Positions 49,846 to 61,167 of a stretch of 64,000 nt of DNA are shown here, piece after piece. Source of the DNA: Paraniabella hibiscisoli. GTDB lineage: Bacteria > Bacteroidota > Bacteroidia > Chitinophagales > Chitinophagaceae. A program made the position numbers and the translations under genes. Under the pieces are notes generated by a model. That model worked only from the letters and a program-made list of their open reading frames with translations. It was not told the DNA's origin and did not search any database. Positions within the stretch are counted from its first letter, which is position 1. The number at the start of each line of letters is the position of its first letter. The stretch spans positions 2,294,001-2,358,000 of the forward strand of contig NZ_JAKWBK010000001.1 of the NCBI RefSeq assembly GCF_022512515.1. The letters are read 5' to 3'.

Positions 49846-50395
49846 AAACTTAAATCCTTTTTATTGTTTTCATCCTGTTCTTAGAACCGGAATTAATTGT
49901 CAATTTTCTGAATCTTATTAAAAACGTCAAAAGGACAATATTATTGTACGATATGCCAATTTTTTTAAAAATAATTAAAGTGCTGTTTATGAATGATTTG
50001 CGATTTTTTTGTGCGTTTAGAACCCTGTTTTCGTCGACGGATGTCCCGTTTTTCAGGGTTTAAATTTCCTTTTTGAGTATCCTTTTCCACACTTGCATGT
50101 TTTTATTGAGACGAATTGACAATTGTTTAGCGTGCGAACATGCTTTATGATGTGCTTCCGGGTTGATATAAAAATGGTTGGACTGGTACAATAATACCTC
50201 AACTTTGTTCACCTACCCGCGTTATTGTAGTTGCTCTGCGGGGCCGATTGTGCATAAACAATTTGGGTAGCAAAAGAAATTTATTGCACATTGCAAGATG
50301 AATCCGGGGAAGGCCAGAAAGGCCCGAATTATCTTACGGATCATCACATTTTGACAAGATAGCTGTAATAATTACAGTGTTCAAAAAATACACGG
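49846..50395. other. 550-base spacer with structured dnaE leader
   Basis: No gene found. The 3' half has helices: 50249-50258 with 50280-50290 (TGTGCATAAA / TTTATTGCACA, one bulge), 50297-50345 and 50365-50379 (CTGTAA / TTACAG). A poly-T rich stretch lies at 49960-50080. No perfect TAnnTTTG box seen. Confidence 0.5.
50297..50345 (+). promoter_or_regulatory. Candidate regulatory hairpin in the dnaE 5' leader
   Basis: GATGAATCCG pairs with CGGATCATC (9 bp, one bulged A); inside, GGCC-AGAAA-GGCC forms a second helix. It ends about 50 bases before the dnaE start. No known riboswitch recognised. Confidence 0.35.
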
Positions 50396-53300
50396 ATGAA
50401 ATTCTCGCATTTACACGTTCACACACAATACTCTTTACTCGATGGTGCGGCTCCCATCGGTAACTTATACAAAAAAGCTATCAAAGACGGAATGCCGGCA
50501 TTGGCAATCAGTGACCATGGAAACATGTTCGGCGTTTTCCAGTTTGTAGCGGAAGCCTATAAAAATTTGGATGAAAATGGAAAGCCGAAAGTGAAGCGGT
50601 GGTTGGCTGCGAATTTTATGTAGTAGAGAATCGCCTGGAGAAAACTTTTACCAAAGACAAAAAAGATAAACGGTATCACCAGATCTTACTCGCCAAGAAT
50701 GAACAAGGGTATCGCAATCTTACCAAATTAACTTCACTGGGATTTATCGAAGGTTTATATGGTAAATACCCGCGTATCGATAAAGGATTGGTTGTTCAAT
50801 ACCATGAAGGGCTGATTGCCACCACCTGTTGCCTGGGTGCTTCGGTGCCGCAGGCGATATTGAGAAAAGGAGAGGCAGAAGCAGAGCAGGAATTTAAATG
50901 GTGGCTAGACCTTTTTGGAGAAGATTTCTATGTGGAGCTGCAACGACACGATATTCCCGACCAGGAGAAGGTAAACGAAGTGCTGATACGGTTTGCCGCA
51001 AAATATAAAGTGCCCATTATCGCCAGTAACGACTCGCATTATGTTGACCAGGAAGATGCGAACGCGCATGATATCCTGCTTTGTATTAATACCGGTGAAA
51101 AGCAGGCCACACCTAAGTTTAAGGGTGATTTTGGTGATGAAGATGCCAATAGTAAGGGATCCCGTTTTGCATTTGCCAACGACCAGTTTTATTTTAAAAC
51201 AACGGAGGAAATGACGCATTGTTTCATGATATTCCTGAGGCAATTGATAATACCAATGCTATTGTTGATAAAATTGAGCTGCTGGACCTTAAGCGCAGCA
51301 TTTTACTTCCTAATTTTCCTATTCCTCCGGAATATAAAACGCACACGCAGGACCAAAAAACTGAGAAAGGCGATACCATGAGCGCAGATTCCCTCAACCA
51401 GTGGGAGTTTCTGAAACACCTTACTTATGAAGGGGCAAGGGAGCGCTATGGATTGGCATTTGAAGGTGACGTAAAAGAGCGGATCGATTTTGAGCTGTTT
51501 ACCATCAAAACCATGGGATTTGCCGGTTACTTCCTTATTGTAAGTGACTTTATTAAAGCCGGCCGGGATAGCGGGGTATTCATCGGGCCGGGTCGTGGTT
51601 CTGCTGCCGGTTCAGTGGTGGCTTACTGTATTGGTATTACCAATATTGATCCTATTAAATACAACCTGCTTTTTGAGCGTTTTCTCAATCCTGATCGTAA
51701 ATCCATGCCGGATATTGATACGGATTTCGATGATGAGGGACGCCAGAAAGTAATAGACTATGTAGTACAGAAATACGGCAAAAGCCAGGTAGCGCAAATC
51801 ATTACCTACGGTACGATGGCGGCTAAAATGAGTATCAAAGATGTGGCGCGTGTGATGGATCTGCCATTATCAGACTCCAATGCCTTAGCCAAGCTGATAC
51901 CGGAGAAGCCGGGTATTTCTTTAAAGCGCGTATTACATGCCCCAATGTCTGCTAAAGATGGAGAAAAGTCTTTGTCTGAGAAAGAAGGGCTGGCTTCTGA
52001 AGATCTGGATAGTGTAAGAAGAATAAGGGAGATATATAACGGCAGCGATTTACAGGCTAAAGTATTGCATGAGGCGGAGATTCTGGAAGGATCGGTGAGG
52101 AATACTGGTATACACGCTGCGGGTATCATCATAGCGCCCAAAGATCTTACCGAATTGTTGCCGGTAAGTACGGCGAAAGATTCCGATTTGTGGGTTACCC
52201 AGATAGAGGGTAGCGTGATTGAAGAGGCCGGCGTAATTAAGATGGACTTCCTGGGGCTGAAAACCCTTACCATCATCAAGAATGCGTTGCAGCTAATCAA
52301 ATTAAATTATGGAATTGAGATAGATATTGACAGCATACCACTGGATGATGAAAAGACCTACCAGCTCTATCAAAAAGGCGAAACCAACGCGACGTTCCAG
52401 TTTGAAAGCCCGGGTATGCAGAAGCACTTACGCGATCTGAAGCCCGATAAGTTTGCGGATCTGATTGCGATGAACGCCTTGTATCGCCCGGGCCCGCTGC
52501 AGTATATTCCTAACTTCATCAAACGGAAGCACGGGGCGGAGGAAATCTCGTATGACCTCCCTGAAATGGCAGAATACCTGGCGGAGACCTACGGTATCAC
52601 GGTTTACCAGGAGCAGGTGATGCTGCTAAGCCAGAGCATTGGAGGTTTTAGTAAGGGAGATGCGGACGTATTGCGTAAGGCAATGGGTAAGAAACAAAAG
52701 GCAGTTCTTGATAAAATGAAGAAGCAGTTTATCGATGGGGCCGTACAGAAAGGACACCCTGCTGATAAGCTGGAGAAAATATGGACCGACTGGGAAGCCT
52801 TTGCCCAGTACGCCTTCAATAAGTCGCACTCTACCTGTTATGCCTTTGTGGCTTACCAGACAGCATATTTAAAAGCACATTATCCTAGTGAATATATGGC
52901 GGCCGTTTTAAATAACGCCGGTTCCCTCGAAAAGATCACCTTCTTTATGGAAGAGTGTAAACGCATGACATTGGAAGTATTGGGGCCTGATATCAACGAA
53001 TCGTTGAAAGGCTTTGCCGTAAATAAAAAGGGAGATCCGCTTTGGCCTGGGCGGACTAAAAGGTGTGGGTGAAGCAGCTGTGGAGAGTATCATTGCTGAA
53101 CGTGAAAACGGGGCGTACCCCAGCATTTTCGACATGGTAAAGCGGGTGAATCAGCGTACTGTAAATAAGAAAACAATGGAGAGCCTGGCTTATGCCGGAG
53201 CTTTCGATTGTTTTACTGACATCCACAGGGCACAGTACTTCTTTACGCCGCCTAATGATAATATGAACGGGCTGGAGAAGATCATTAAATATGGTCAGGT

Positions 53301-54063
53301 ATGCCAAACCCAGTCACAAACCAGTTCAAACACTTTGTTTGGTGACCTGGCGGAGTCGATGGAAATACAGGTGCCCAAAATAGCTGAGTGTGAACCCTGG
53401 CCCTTAGTGGTGCAGCTGGATAATGAAAAAGAGGTAACGGGGATTTTTGTAAGTGGGCATCCGCTGGACGATTACCGTTTTGAGATGGAGAACTATGGTA
53501 TATCGAAGATTGGTTATGTAAACGAATTTAAAGAGGATAAAGAAAAAGTAAACTCCAGCGCTACTTTTAAAATAATGGCCCTGGTGAGTGATGCTCAGCA
53601 TCGTGTGGCCAAGAGTGGTAATAAATTCGGAAGTTTTGTGATAGAAGACTATAGCGGTAAGCTGGAACTGGTACTTTTTTCAGAAGATTACCTGAAGCAT
53701 TCAGCGATATTGCAGCTGGGCGCCACAGTTTACATTACCGGCTTTTTCAAACAAAGGTTTAATGGTGATTTCGATTTTAAAATATCCTCTATTTGCCTGG
53801 CCGAAAGTGTAAAGAAAAATATGACCAAGAAGCTAACCTTGCAATTGCCTGCCACAGATATTACCGGGACTATGATTGATTTTGTGCAGCAGAATCTCAA
53901 ATCCAATAAAGGACCTTCGGCTTTGAATTTTAAAATAGTAGATGAAACAGAAAATATCGAAGTAGAATTATTGACCAACGGGAAGGGCTTTGAAATGAAC
54001 AGCGAGTTGATTAACTTTTTAAATGATAAAGAGAACTGGAAAGTGAAGGTGGAATGTAATTAG
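50396..54063 (+). CDS. dnaE: DNA polymerase III alpha subunit (three frameshifts)
   Basis: About 1222 residues, normal for DnaE. PHP domain: FSHLHVHTQYSLLDGAAPIG and ALAISDHGNMFGVFQFV. Polymerase: GPGRGSAAGSVVAYCIGITN, the catalytic Asp pair in MPDIDTDFDDEGRQKVIDYV, YGITVYQEQVMLLSQ. Helix-hairpin and OB-fold domains follow (YSGKLELVLFSEDYLKHSAI). Frame changes near 50597 (AAGCGG, one C missing), 51215 (GCATTGTTT) and 53032 (AAAAAGGGAG). It is the replicative polymerase and essential, so these are surely sequence errors. Confidence 0.96.
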
Positions 54064-54071
54064 GGAGTGGC

Positions 54072-54093
54072 AAGTAGTGAATGGTGAATAGGA
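54072..54093. repeat. Dispersed intergenic repeat, copy 2
   Basis: 22 bases identical to 25115-25136; continues as degenerate GTGAGTAGG up to about 54106. It begins 9 bases past the dnaE stop. Confidence 0.7.
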
Positions 54094-54158
54094 AATGGTG
54101 AGTAGGGCGAAGTTACCTGTTCAGCTGTTTTGCGGAACGATAAAAATTTCGATCATTT

Positions 54159-54884
54159 ATGGATGAACTTATAATTCATAAAGCTCAAATTGCAGAGCAT
54201 GGTTTTTCGGTTATTGAATCCGTTTATACTAATGAAGAAGTCGATGCCGTATTGCAAATCATTGGCAAGGCCGATACATCCAAAGATACTTTTCGCCAAT
54301 CGAATGATCTTTTCGCGATCCGGCAGTTTTTGAAAGAGCTGCCGGACGTATTGCCTGTTTTACTGAATGGTAGATTAAAGGCGCTGATCAGTAATTTGTT
54401 GGGAACGCATTATTTTATTGTCAAAAGTATTTATTTTGACAAGCCCGAAAGCTCTAACTGGTTTGTTGCTTATCACCAGGATCTGACGATCTCGGTTGAT
54501 CGGAAAACAGATATACCTGGGTTTGGTCCCTGGACGGTAAAGCAGAACCAATTTGCCGTGCAGCCTCCATTATCTATATTGGAAAACAACTTCACCCTCC
54601 GTATTCATTTAGATAATACCACTGAAGAGAACGGTGCGCTAAAAGTGGTGCCAGGGTCGCACTTAAAAGGCGTATACCGGCCCGAAACCATCGACTGGAC
54701 TACGGAAAGAGAAGTTAGTTGTGCTGTTCCTGAAGGAGGAGTAATGATTATGAAGCCACTATTATTACATAGCTCCGGCCGAACGACCAATAACAATAAA
54801 AGAAGGGTAGTGCATATTGAATTTTCAGCAACAGAATTGCCGCAAACCTTGCAATGGTCAGAACGTATAAACCTGGATGATTGA
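54159..54884 (+). CDS. Phytanoyl-CoA dioxygenase (PhyH)-family protein
   Basis: 241 residues. Fe(II)/2-oxoglutarate fold with the HxD of the iron triad in SNWFVAYHQDLTISVDRK, then LRIHLDNTTEENGALKVVPG, and the distal His with the oxoglutarate Arg in MKPLLLHSSGRTTNNNKRRV. Substrate unknown. Stands 95 bases after dnaE. Confidence 0.87.
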   Translation: MDELIIHKAQIAEHGFSVIESVYTNEEVDAVLQIIGKADTSKDTFRQSNDLFAIRQFLKELPDVLPVLLNGRLKALISNLLGTHYFIVKSIYFDKPESSNWFVAYHQDLTISVDRKTDIPGFGPWTVKQNQFAVQPPLSILENNFTLRIHLDNTTEENGALKVVPGSHLKGVYRPETIDWTTEREVSCAVPEGGVMIMKPLLLHSSGRTTNNNKRRVVHIEFSATELPQTLQWSERINLDD

Positions 54885-54955
54885 TCCTTATATTGGCAAC
54901 AAAAACAACTTCAACTTTTTGATATCCTCTCTTGTTATTATTGCATGAAAAAACA

Positions 54956-55522
54956 ATGAACTGGCAGGAATATGTAGATTATACCCATCAGCTTTTAACT
55001 ATTGATCCACCACCGCCACCTTACGATAATCCAGATTATCATCATTACACCCTGATGAATGAAACCCGCATGAAGCGTTGGGTGAAAACCAATCCTATTA
55101 CGGAGGAAACGGCCGATGTTATAAAAGCAATTGATCAACCACAAAATTGGGTGGTGATTACCGAACCCTGGTGTGGGGATGCAGCTCATATTGTGCCCAT
55201 ATTGTACCTGATGAGTTCATTAAACAACAAGATCAGCTTTGAGCTGCAGCTACGGGACAGCGGATCAGAAATTGATCAGTATTTAACCAACGGTTCAAAG
55301 TCCATTCCTATTTTAATAGTTAGAGATGAAAAGGGAAACGACCTGTTTCATTGGGGACCGAGACCAAAAGAAGGGCAGGAAATGTACCTGGGACTGGCTG
55401 CTCAAAAGGCCGATTTTGAAGTGGTTAAAAATGCTATTCAAACCTATTACAACGCAGATAAATCTTTAAGTACCCAAAAAGAAGTAGTGGCTTTATTGAA
55501 GGCGGCGTATAATACACAGTAA
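54956..55522 (+). CDS. Thioredoxin-like family protein with a single active-site Cys
   Basis: 188 residues from ATG 54956. The thioredoxin-fold region has WVVITEPWCGDAAHIVPILY where CxxC would be expected: WCGD keeps only one Cys. Further parts: KSIPILIVRDEKGNDLFHWG with the cis-Pro. Members of this Bacteroidota group lack redox proof. No signal peptide, so cytoplasmic. Confidence 0.85.
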   Translation: MNWQEYVDYTHQLLTIDPPPPPYDNPDYHHYTLMNETRMKRWVKTNPITEETADVIKAIDQPQNWVVITEPWCGDAAHIVPILYLMSSLNNKISFELQLRDSGSEIDQYLTNGSKSIPILIVRDEKGNDLFHWGPRPKEGQEMYLGLAAQKADFEVVKNAIQTYYNADKSLSTQKEVVALLKAAYNTQ

Positions 55523-55838
55523 TTCACCAGCCCCATGCTACCGCAATACGTACACGCACCAGTTTGGAATTGATGTTGGGAATGCATTTAGTAGCAGTTT
55601 TTTAACCGCAAAGAAAGGTGGGCGTAAAGGATACGTTGAGGTATAATTCAATTCTGGTGAATTAAATATGGAGTGCCTATTATACCTAACAACTCTGCGA
55701 TACCTCTTTTCTCCTCTTCTTAACGGTTAAATATTTTAACTGTAGAGCATAGTGGTATTACTGTGTCATATATGTTTATTGTGCGTAATGCTTCTGGCCG
55801 TATTTTTAAACCTATATTTACGAGGCAAGGTTGAGAAA
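55523..55838. other. 316-base spacer without a gene
   Basis: Contains ACCGCAAAGAAAGG near 55603, similar to GCAAAG-type simple repeats, and TATATTTA near 55813 as a weak -7 box for the next gene. A 29-codon hydrophobic in-frame extension upstream of 55839 lacks good start context. Nothing else seen. Confidence 0.5.
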
Positions 55839-56520
55839 ATGAAAAAAATATTAAAACGTACAGGAAGGGTGTTATTATATATTGTTTTATTGTTGATCAT
55901 CTATGTAGTGGCGGCGCTGTTAATACCTTTTATTCCGGTTAATAAAAATAAGGACTATCAATCACCCAATGATCTGACGATTTACATCATGTCGAATGGA
56001 GTTCATACCGATATTGTAGTGCCTGTAAAAACAGAGTGGGTTGACTGGACCAATTATATAAGTTATGCGGATACAGATCTTAAAGACACTACTTACTCCT
56101 ACGTAGGCATTGGCTGGGGCGATAAAGGTTTTTACCTGCAAACACCCACCTGGGCTGACCTGAAATTTTCAACCGCCTTCAAGGCAATGACGGGTTTAAG
56201 CAGTTCGGCCATTCACGCCACTTTTTATCAGAGTATTGTTCCCGATTCTACCACGGTGGCCATTAATATCAGTAAAGAAGATTATAAAGACATGGTAGCG
56301 TTTATTACGAAAAGCTTTGACTTTAATAAGGGGGAAGACCGTCCCAATTCCAAGTGTGAATGACGGGTATGGGAATATGGATGCGTTTTATGAAGCAAAA
56401 GGATCTTATAACCTATTTTATACCTGCAATACCTGGAGCAATAATGCGTTAAAAGCCGCCCATCAAAAAGCAGCGCTGTGGACGCTGCTTGATAAAGGTA
56501 TTTTCAGGCATTACCGGTAA
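55839..56520 (+). CDS. TIGR02117/DUF2459-family membrane-anchored protein (frameshifted)
   Basis: About 226 residues. N-terminal helix (VLLYIVLLLIIYVVAALLIP) then the family motifs YIMSNGVHTDIVVPVKTEWV and YVGIGWGDKGFYLQTPTWAD. The frame breaks in a G5 run near 56331; four G gives KGKTVPIPSVNDGYG, and the end has FYTCNTWSNNALKAAHQKAA with the conserved CNTW. Probable peptidase-like fold, function unknown. Confidence 0.85.
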
Positions 56521-56543
56521 GTTGTGCGCAACAGCGGTAATGG

Positions 56544-58027
56544 TTACTGTGTATTCAATTCTAATATGCGGCTGGTACGCTCTCTCACTTTTGCCAGTAA
56601 TTCCGGGTTATCTTCCAGCTGCTGACCATAAGAGGGGATCATTGTTTTTAAACGATCAACATTATCACCCGCTCTATCGGGGAAGCACTGATACAATAAC
56701 CGCAACATGATTGATACCGCGGTAGAAGCGCCGGGAGAGGCGCCTAATAAAGCCGATATAGTTCCATCTGCTGAAGTAACAATCTCTGTTCCAAACTGCA
56801 GGGTAGGACCGTTTTCGGGATCGTTTTGAATCACCTGCACCCTTTGACCGGCTTCCTGCAGCTTCCAGTCTGCATTTTGAGCTTCAGGATAAAATTGTTT
56901 CAATACACTCATCCTGTCGTCAAAGGATAAACTTAACTGCCTGATCAGGTATTTTTCCAGGTCGATATTTTTGATACCCACTTTGATGAGCGGGAAAATA
57001 TTCCAGTATTTCACGGTTCCGAAAAGATCCCAGTAAGAACCTTCTTTCAGGAATTTGGTGGAAAAAGTGGCAAAAGGACCAAACAGGATCGCTTTTTCAC
57101 CATCAATGATACGCGCGTCGAGGTGAGGGACACTCATTGGGGGAGCGCCTACTTCGGCCTGGCCGTATACTTTGGCGCTATGTTTTGCACTGATCGCCGG
57201 ATTCTTACATACCAGCCACTGGCCGCCTACGGGGAAGCCACCATATTTTTACCTTCCGGTATATCCGATTTCTGTAGTAATTCTAATGAGCCTCCACCTG
57301 CACCGATGAACACGAATTTTGCCAGTACATTATATTTTTTACCCGAACTCAGGTCTTTAACTTTGATCAGCCAGCGACTATCTTTTTGCTGCTTTAGCTT
57401 TTTTACTTCGTGATGTAGGTGCAATTCAGCCTTACCCGTCTTTTGCAATGAATTCACTAATGCTCCCGTAATAGCGCCGAAATTTACGTCGGTACCTAAT
57501 GTAGAATAGGTAGCCGCAATTTTTTCAGTGTTGTCCCTGCCGTCGGTAACGAGTGGGGCCCATTGTTGTATTATATTAGGATCTTCGGCGTATTGCATCT
57601 CCTTAAATAAGATGCTTTTTTGCAATGCTTTGAACCTTTTCTTCAAATAGGTTACATCTTTATCGCCGCGGACAAAACTCATGTGTGGGGTAGAGCGGAT
57701 AAAATCTTTTGGATTGGCCAGCCTTTCCTGTTCAATTAAGTAAGCCCAAAACTGTTTGGACACTTCAAACTGCTCCATAATAGAGCGGGCTTTGTCCGTA
57801 TGTACTACTCCTTTAGCGTCCTCAGGTGTATAATTAAGCTCACATAAAGCTGCGTGTCCGGTGCCGGCGTTATTCCAGGCATCAGAGGCTTCTTCTGCAA
57901 CATCTTTCAATCTTTCAAAAATATGGATCGATTTGTCCGGTGCCAGCTGGTTGATTAACATACCTAAAGTAGCGCTCATGATTCCACCGCCAATAAGGGC
58001 TACATCCGTTTCAATTGTTTCTTTCAT
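56544..58027 (-). CDS. mqo: Malate:quinone oxidoreductase (frameshifted)
   Basis: 494 residues. Membrane-bound FAD enzyme of the citric acid cycle that oxidises malate to oxaloacetate and reduces quinone. FAD site DVALIGGGIMSATLGMLINQ, then NNAGTGHAALCELNYTPE and FVFIGAGGGSLELLQKSDIP; the C-terminal part has PHLDARIIDGEKAILFGPFA and ISALLGASPGASTAVSIMLR. Frame breaks near 57232 (GTGGCTTCCCC); continuing frame reads SGQWLVCKNP-type text. Confidence 0.94.
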
Positions 58028-58284
58028 CCGTATTTCGTGTTTTAAGTTATCGGACGGCTGCCGCTTGGCAAACCAGAAACGCTGCGGTACTATAAAGAAT
58101 TATAACACGCATCGTTTTTTGCGAAATGCGGCGCGAAAATAATACGAATTGTCCAGCATACCTAAAGGAATACTGGATTAAATTAAAATCTAAAGCGGTT
58201 TTTGACGAAAAACTGACACAGAATTAGAAAATGATTAGAAATGTTAATATTAAATTAATATTATATGGATTGGGAGACTTTGCG

Positions 58285-60166
58285 CTAATCCTCAATCATT
58301 TCACTCAACTCCAACCAGCGCATTTCTTTTTCATCCAAAAGACCCGATATTTCGCCGATACGGTTAGATAGCTGCTGTAGTTCTTCGTAAGGAAGGTTTG
58401 CGTCATTTAGTTGAGTGGTGATCTTTTCCTTTTCTTTGGTCAGATCTTCCATTTCTTTCTGCAATAACTCAAACTCACGTTTTTCTTTAAAAGAAACTTT
58501 TTCTTTTCAACAGGAGTTGCTTGCTGAGGCGCAACTGTTGGCTTTACTGTCAACTGTGCACTTTCGCCTGCCATCTTCTTTTTATCTTCCTGCAGGCGAT
58601 ATTGTGTGTAGTTGCCAGGGAAATCGCTGATGACCCCTTCACCTTCAAATACCAGCAAATGATCTACCAGGCGATCCATAAAATAACGGTCGTGGCTTAC
58701 GATCAGCAAACAGCCCGGGTATTCCATTAAGAAGTTTTCCAGTACACCTAGTGTAGGCAGATCCAGGTCGTTGGTCGGCTCATCCAGGATCAGGAAGTTG
58801 GGATTGCGAAACAGGATAGAAAGCAGGTGTAGCCTGCGTTTTTCGCCCCCGCTTAGCTTGCTGATGTAAGTGTATTGTTTATCAGGATTGAAAAGAAACA
58901 ATTCGAGGAACTGGGCAGCGCTCAGTGTTCCACCCTTAGCCAACGGAAAGTGTTCTGCAATATCTTTTACGAACTCGATCACCCGCATATCGGTTTTAAC
59001 CTGTAATCCCTGCTGTGAGTAATTGCCGAATATGATCGTATCGCCGATATTAACCTTTCCGCTGTCAGGCTCCTGCAAGCCTTGTAAAATATTTAAAAAG
59101 GTAGATTTACCTGCTCCGTTCTTGCCAATGACACCCACCCGCTCACCTTTGCTAAAGGTATAATCAAAGCCTTCCAGTATTTTTTTGTCTCCGTAAGCTT
59201 TGTATAGCTTTTTCAGTTCTACTACTTTACCTCCCAGGCGGTTCATCTTCATCTGCAGTTCCACCTGCTCATTGGTTACCTGCTGTTTAGCTTTTTTTCT
59301 ACGTCGTTGAAACTGTCCTGGCGGCTTTTCGACTTGGTGGTGCGGGCTTTGGGTTGTTTACGCATCCACTCCAGCTCGCGCCGGTAGAGGTTTTTAGCTT
59401 TGTCGATGCTCGCGAGGTCATTTTCGATACGTGCGGCTTTTTCTCCAGGTAGTTTTCGTAATCGCCTTTGTGAACGTAAAGGTTGCTACCCTCCATTTCC
59501 CATATCTCTTCACTCACAGCATCTAAAAAATAGCGGTCGTGGGTTACCAGTAGTAAGGTTACTTTTTCTTTATTTAAAAAATGCTCCAGCCATTCTACCA
59601 TTTCCACATCCAGGTGGTTGGTAGGCTCATCCATGATCAGCAACACGTGCTTATGCTCAAAGCCAATATCAATAAGGGTTTTGGCGAGAGCAACCCGCTT
59701 TTTCTGTCCGCCGCTCAGGTTTTTTACCACCGCGTCCAGGTGGTGTATTTTTAGCTTGCCGAATATCTGCTTTACTTTGGAATCGAAATCCCAGGCATTC
59801 AGTTCATCCATGCGTCCAAGCGCGTCAGCTATTTTATCTACATCTTCGGCTTCACTGGCCGATTCGTAATCTTTAATTGCGGTAATTATCGGATTGTCAT
59901 GAAAAAAACGTTGTCAGAGATCGTTTTTTCCAGATCCAGGTCGGGTTCCTGCTCAAATAATACTACATCTACATCTTTGCTGATCCATAGTTTGCCTTTG
60001 TCGGGCGTTTCTTTACCAGCGAGAATTTTTAATAAGGTGGATTTACCTGTACCATTGCGTGCTACCAGGGCTATCTTATCGCCTTCTTCTATATGAAAAG
60101 AAATATCAGAGAACAGGGGCTGTATGCCATAACTTTTTCTAAACCTTCCGCAGAAACATAATGCAT
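58285..60166 (-). CDS. ABC-F family ATPase, Uup-like (frameshifts)
   Basis: About 627 residues from ATG 60166 (MHYVSAEGLEKS). Two ATPase domains: first with ARNGTGKSTLLKILAGK, LSGGQKKRVALAKTLIDIG and LLIMDEPTNHLDVEMVEW; second with GKNGAGKSTFLNILQGL, LSGGEKRRLHLLSILF and FLILDEPTNDLDLP. A long linker with basic coiled coil separates them, and the C-terminal coiled coil (MEDLTKEKEKITTQL) ends at 58285. Frame changes near 60134, 59880, 59290-59450 and 58505. ABC-F proteins act on the ribosome; Uup-type C-terminal coil suggests that branch. Confidence 0.9.
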
Positions 60167-60301
60167 GGCGCAAAAGTAAGTAAGATGCACAGTTACTGCG
60201 CTATTTTCAGCAGAATGTCTGATTGGTCATCAGCAGGGTGTCGTAAATCTACCCCTATTGCACGGATTTAAGTACAGTAACTATTGCTGTATACAAAGTG
60301 A

Positions 60302-61087
60302 TTATATAGACTTTAGAAGTCCGCCATCTACTGGAATGCTGGTGCCGGTAACATAAGCGGCCTGTTCTGAAGCCAGAAATGTGATTACATTGGCTAATTC
60401 TGCCGCGGTTCCCAATCTTTGCAGAGGAATATCAGTAATAGCTTTTTCTTTAATTGCCTGGGTAGTTGCGTTTGTGGCTTCGGCCTGTGCCTCAAAAAGT
60501 TCTGTTAGCCTTTCTGTGTCGAAGTTCCCGGTGAGGATATTGTTAACCGTGATATGGTGTTTCCCCAGATCGCGCGAAAGCGTTTTACCCCATGCCACTA
60601 CTGCAGCCCTGATGGTATTGGATAAAGCCAGGCTATCTACCGGTTCTTTGGTTGTTCTTGAAGTCAGGTTAATGATCCGCCCAAAACCCTGTTCCTTCAT
60701 GTGTTTCACCGCCAATGCTGTAGTGTGTTGTACGGTTTGAAATAAAAGATCAAAGGCTGCCTGGTAATCTGCCCCTGTCTTTTCAAGCACCGTACCTGCT
60801 TTGGGACCATTGGTATTGTTTATAAGAATGTCCACGGTGTGATTACTGAAATAGGCCTCAATAATTTGCTTATAGTTAGTAAGGTCGGCAAAATCTACTA
60901 CCAGGTACCCGTGCTGTTGTCCTTCAGCAGCAGGAAGCCTGGCTATAAGGGTGCGAAGTTTTTCTTCATTACGCGCCATTAGGGTAACCGTTGCTCCACT
61001 GGCGGCTAATTGCCAGGCTATCGCATAACCAAGGCCCTGGCTGGCGCCACCAACCAGGGCTGTTTTATTTTTGAGTGAAATGATCAT
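60302..61087 (-). CDS. Short-chain dehydrogenase/reductase with non-canonical active site
   Basis: 261 residues. Rossmann motif ALVGGASQGLGYAIAWQLAA and the end VTGTSIPVDGGLLKSI are standard. Where classical SDRs have YxxxK, this has LALSNTIRAAVVAWGKTL, so Tyr and Lys are replaced by a SxxxR pattern. A similar SNxxR subgroup exists among SDRs. Substrate unknown. Confidence 0.88.
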   Translation of the reverse strand: MIISLKNKTALVGGASQGLGYAIAWQLAASGATVTLMARNEEKLRTLIARLPAAEGQQHGYLVVDFADLTNYKQIIEAYFSNHTVDILINNTNGPKAGTVLEKTGADYQAAFDLLFQTVQHTTALAVKHMKEQGFGRIINLTSRTTKEPVDSLALSNTIRAAVVAWGKTLSRDLGKHHITVNNILTGNFDTERLTELFEAQAEATNATTQAIKEKAITDIPLQRLGTAAELANVITFLASEQAAYVTGTSIPVDGGLLKSI

Positions 61088-61167
61088 GAGAAATTTAAAA
61101 TATTGACTGTAGAATAGGAAATGATGACTGAATTATTCAATGCGTCTTTTTGTTTCCCTTTTTACAT

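Noticed and set aside
58241-58261. AT palindrome TAATATTA-AAT-TAATATTA as an operator
   Set aside because: Simple AT composition makes such palindromes likely by chance and no regulator is adjacent.
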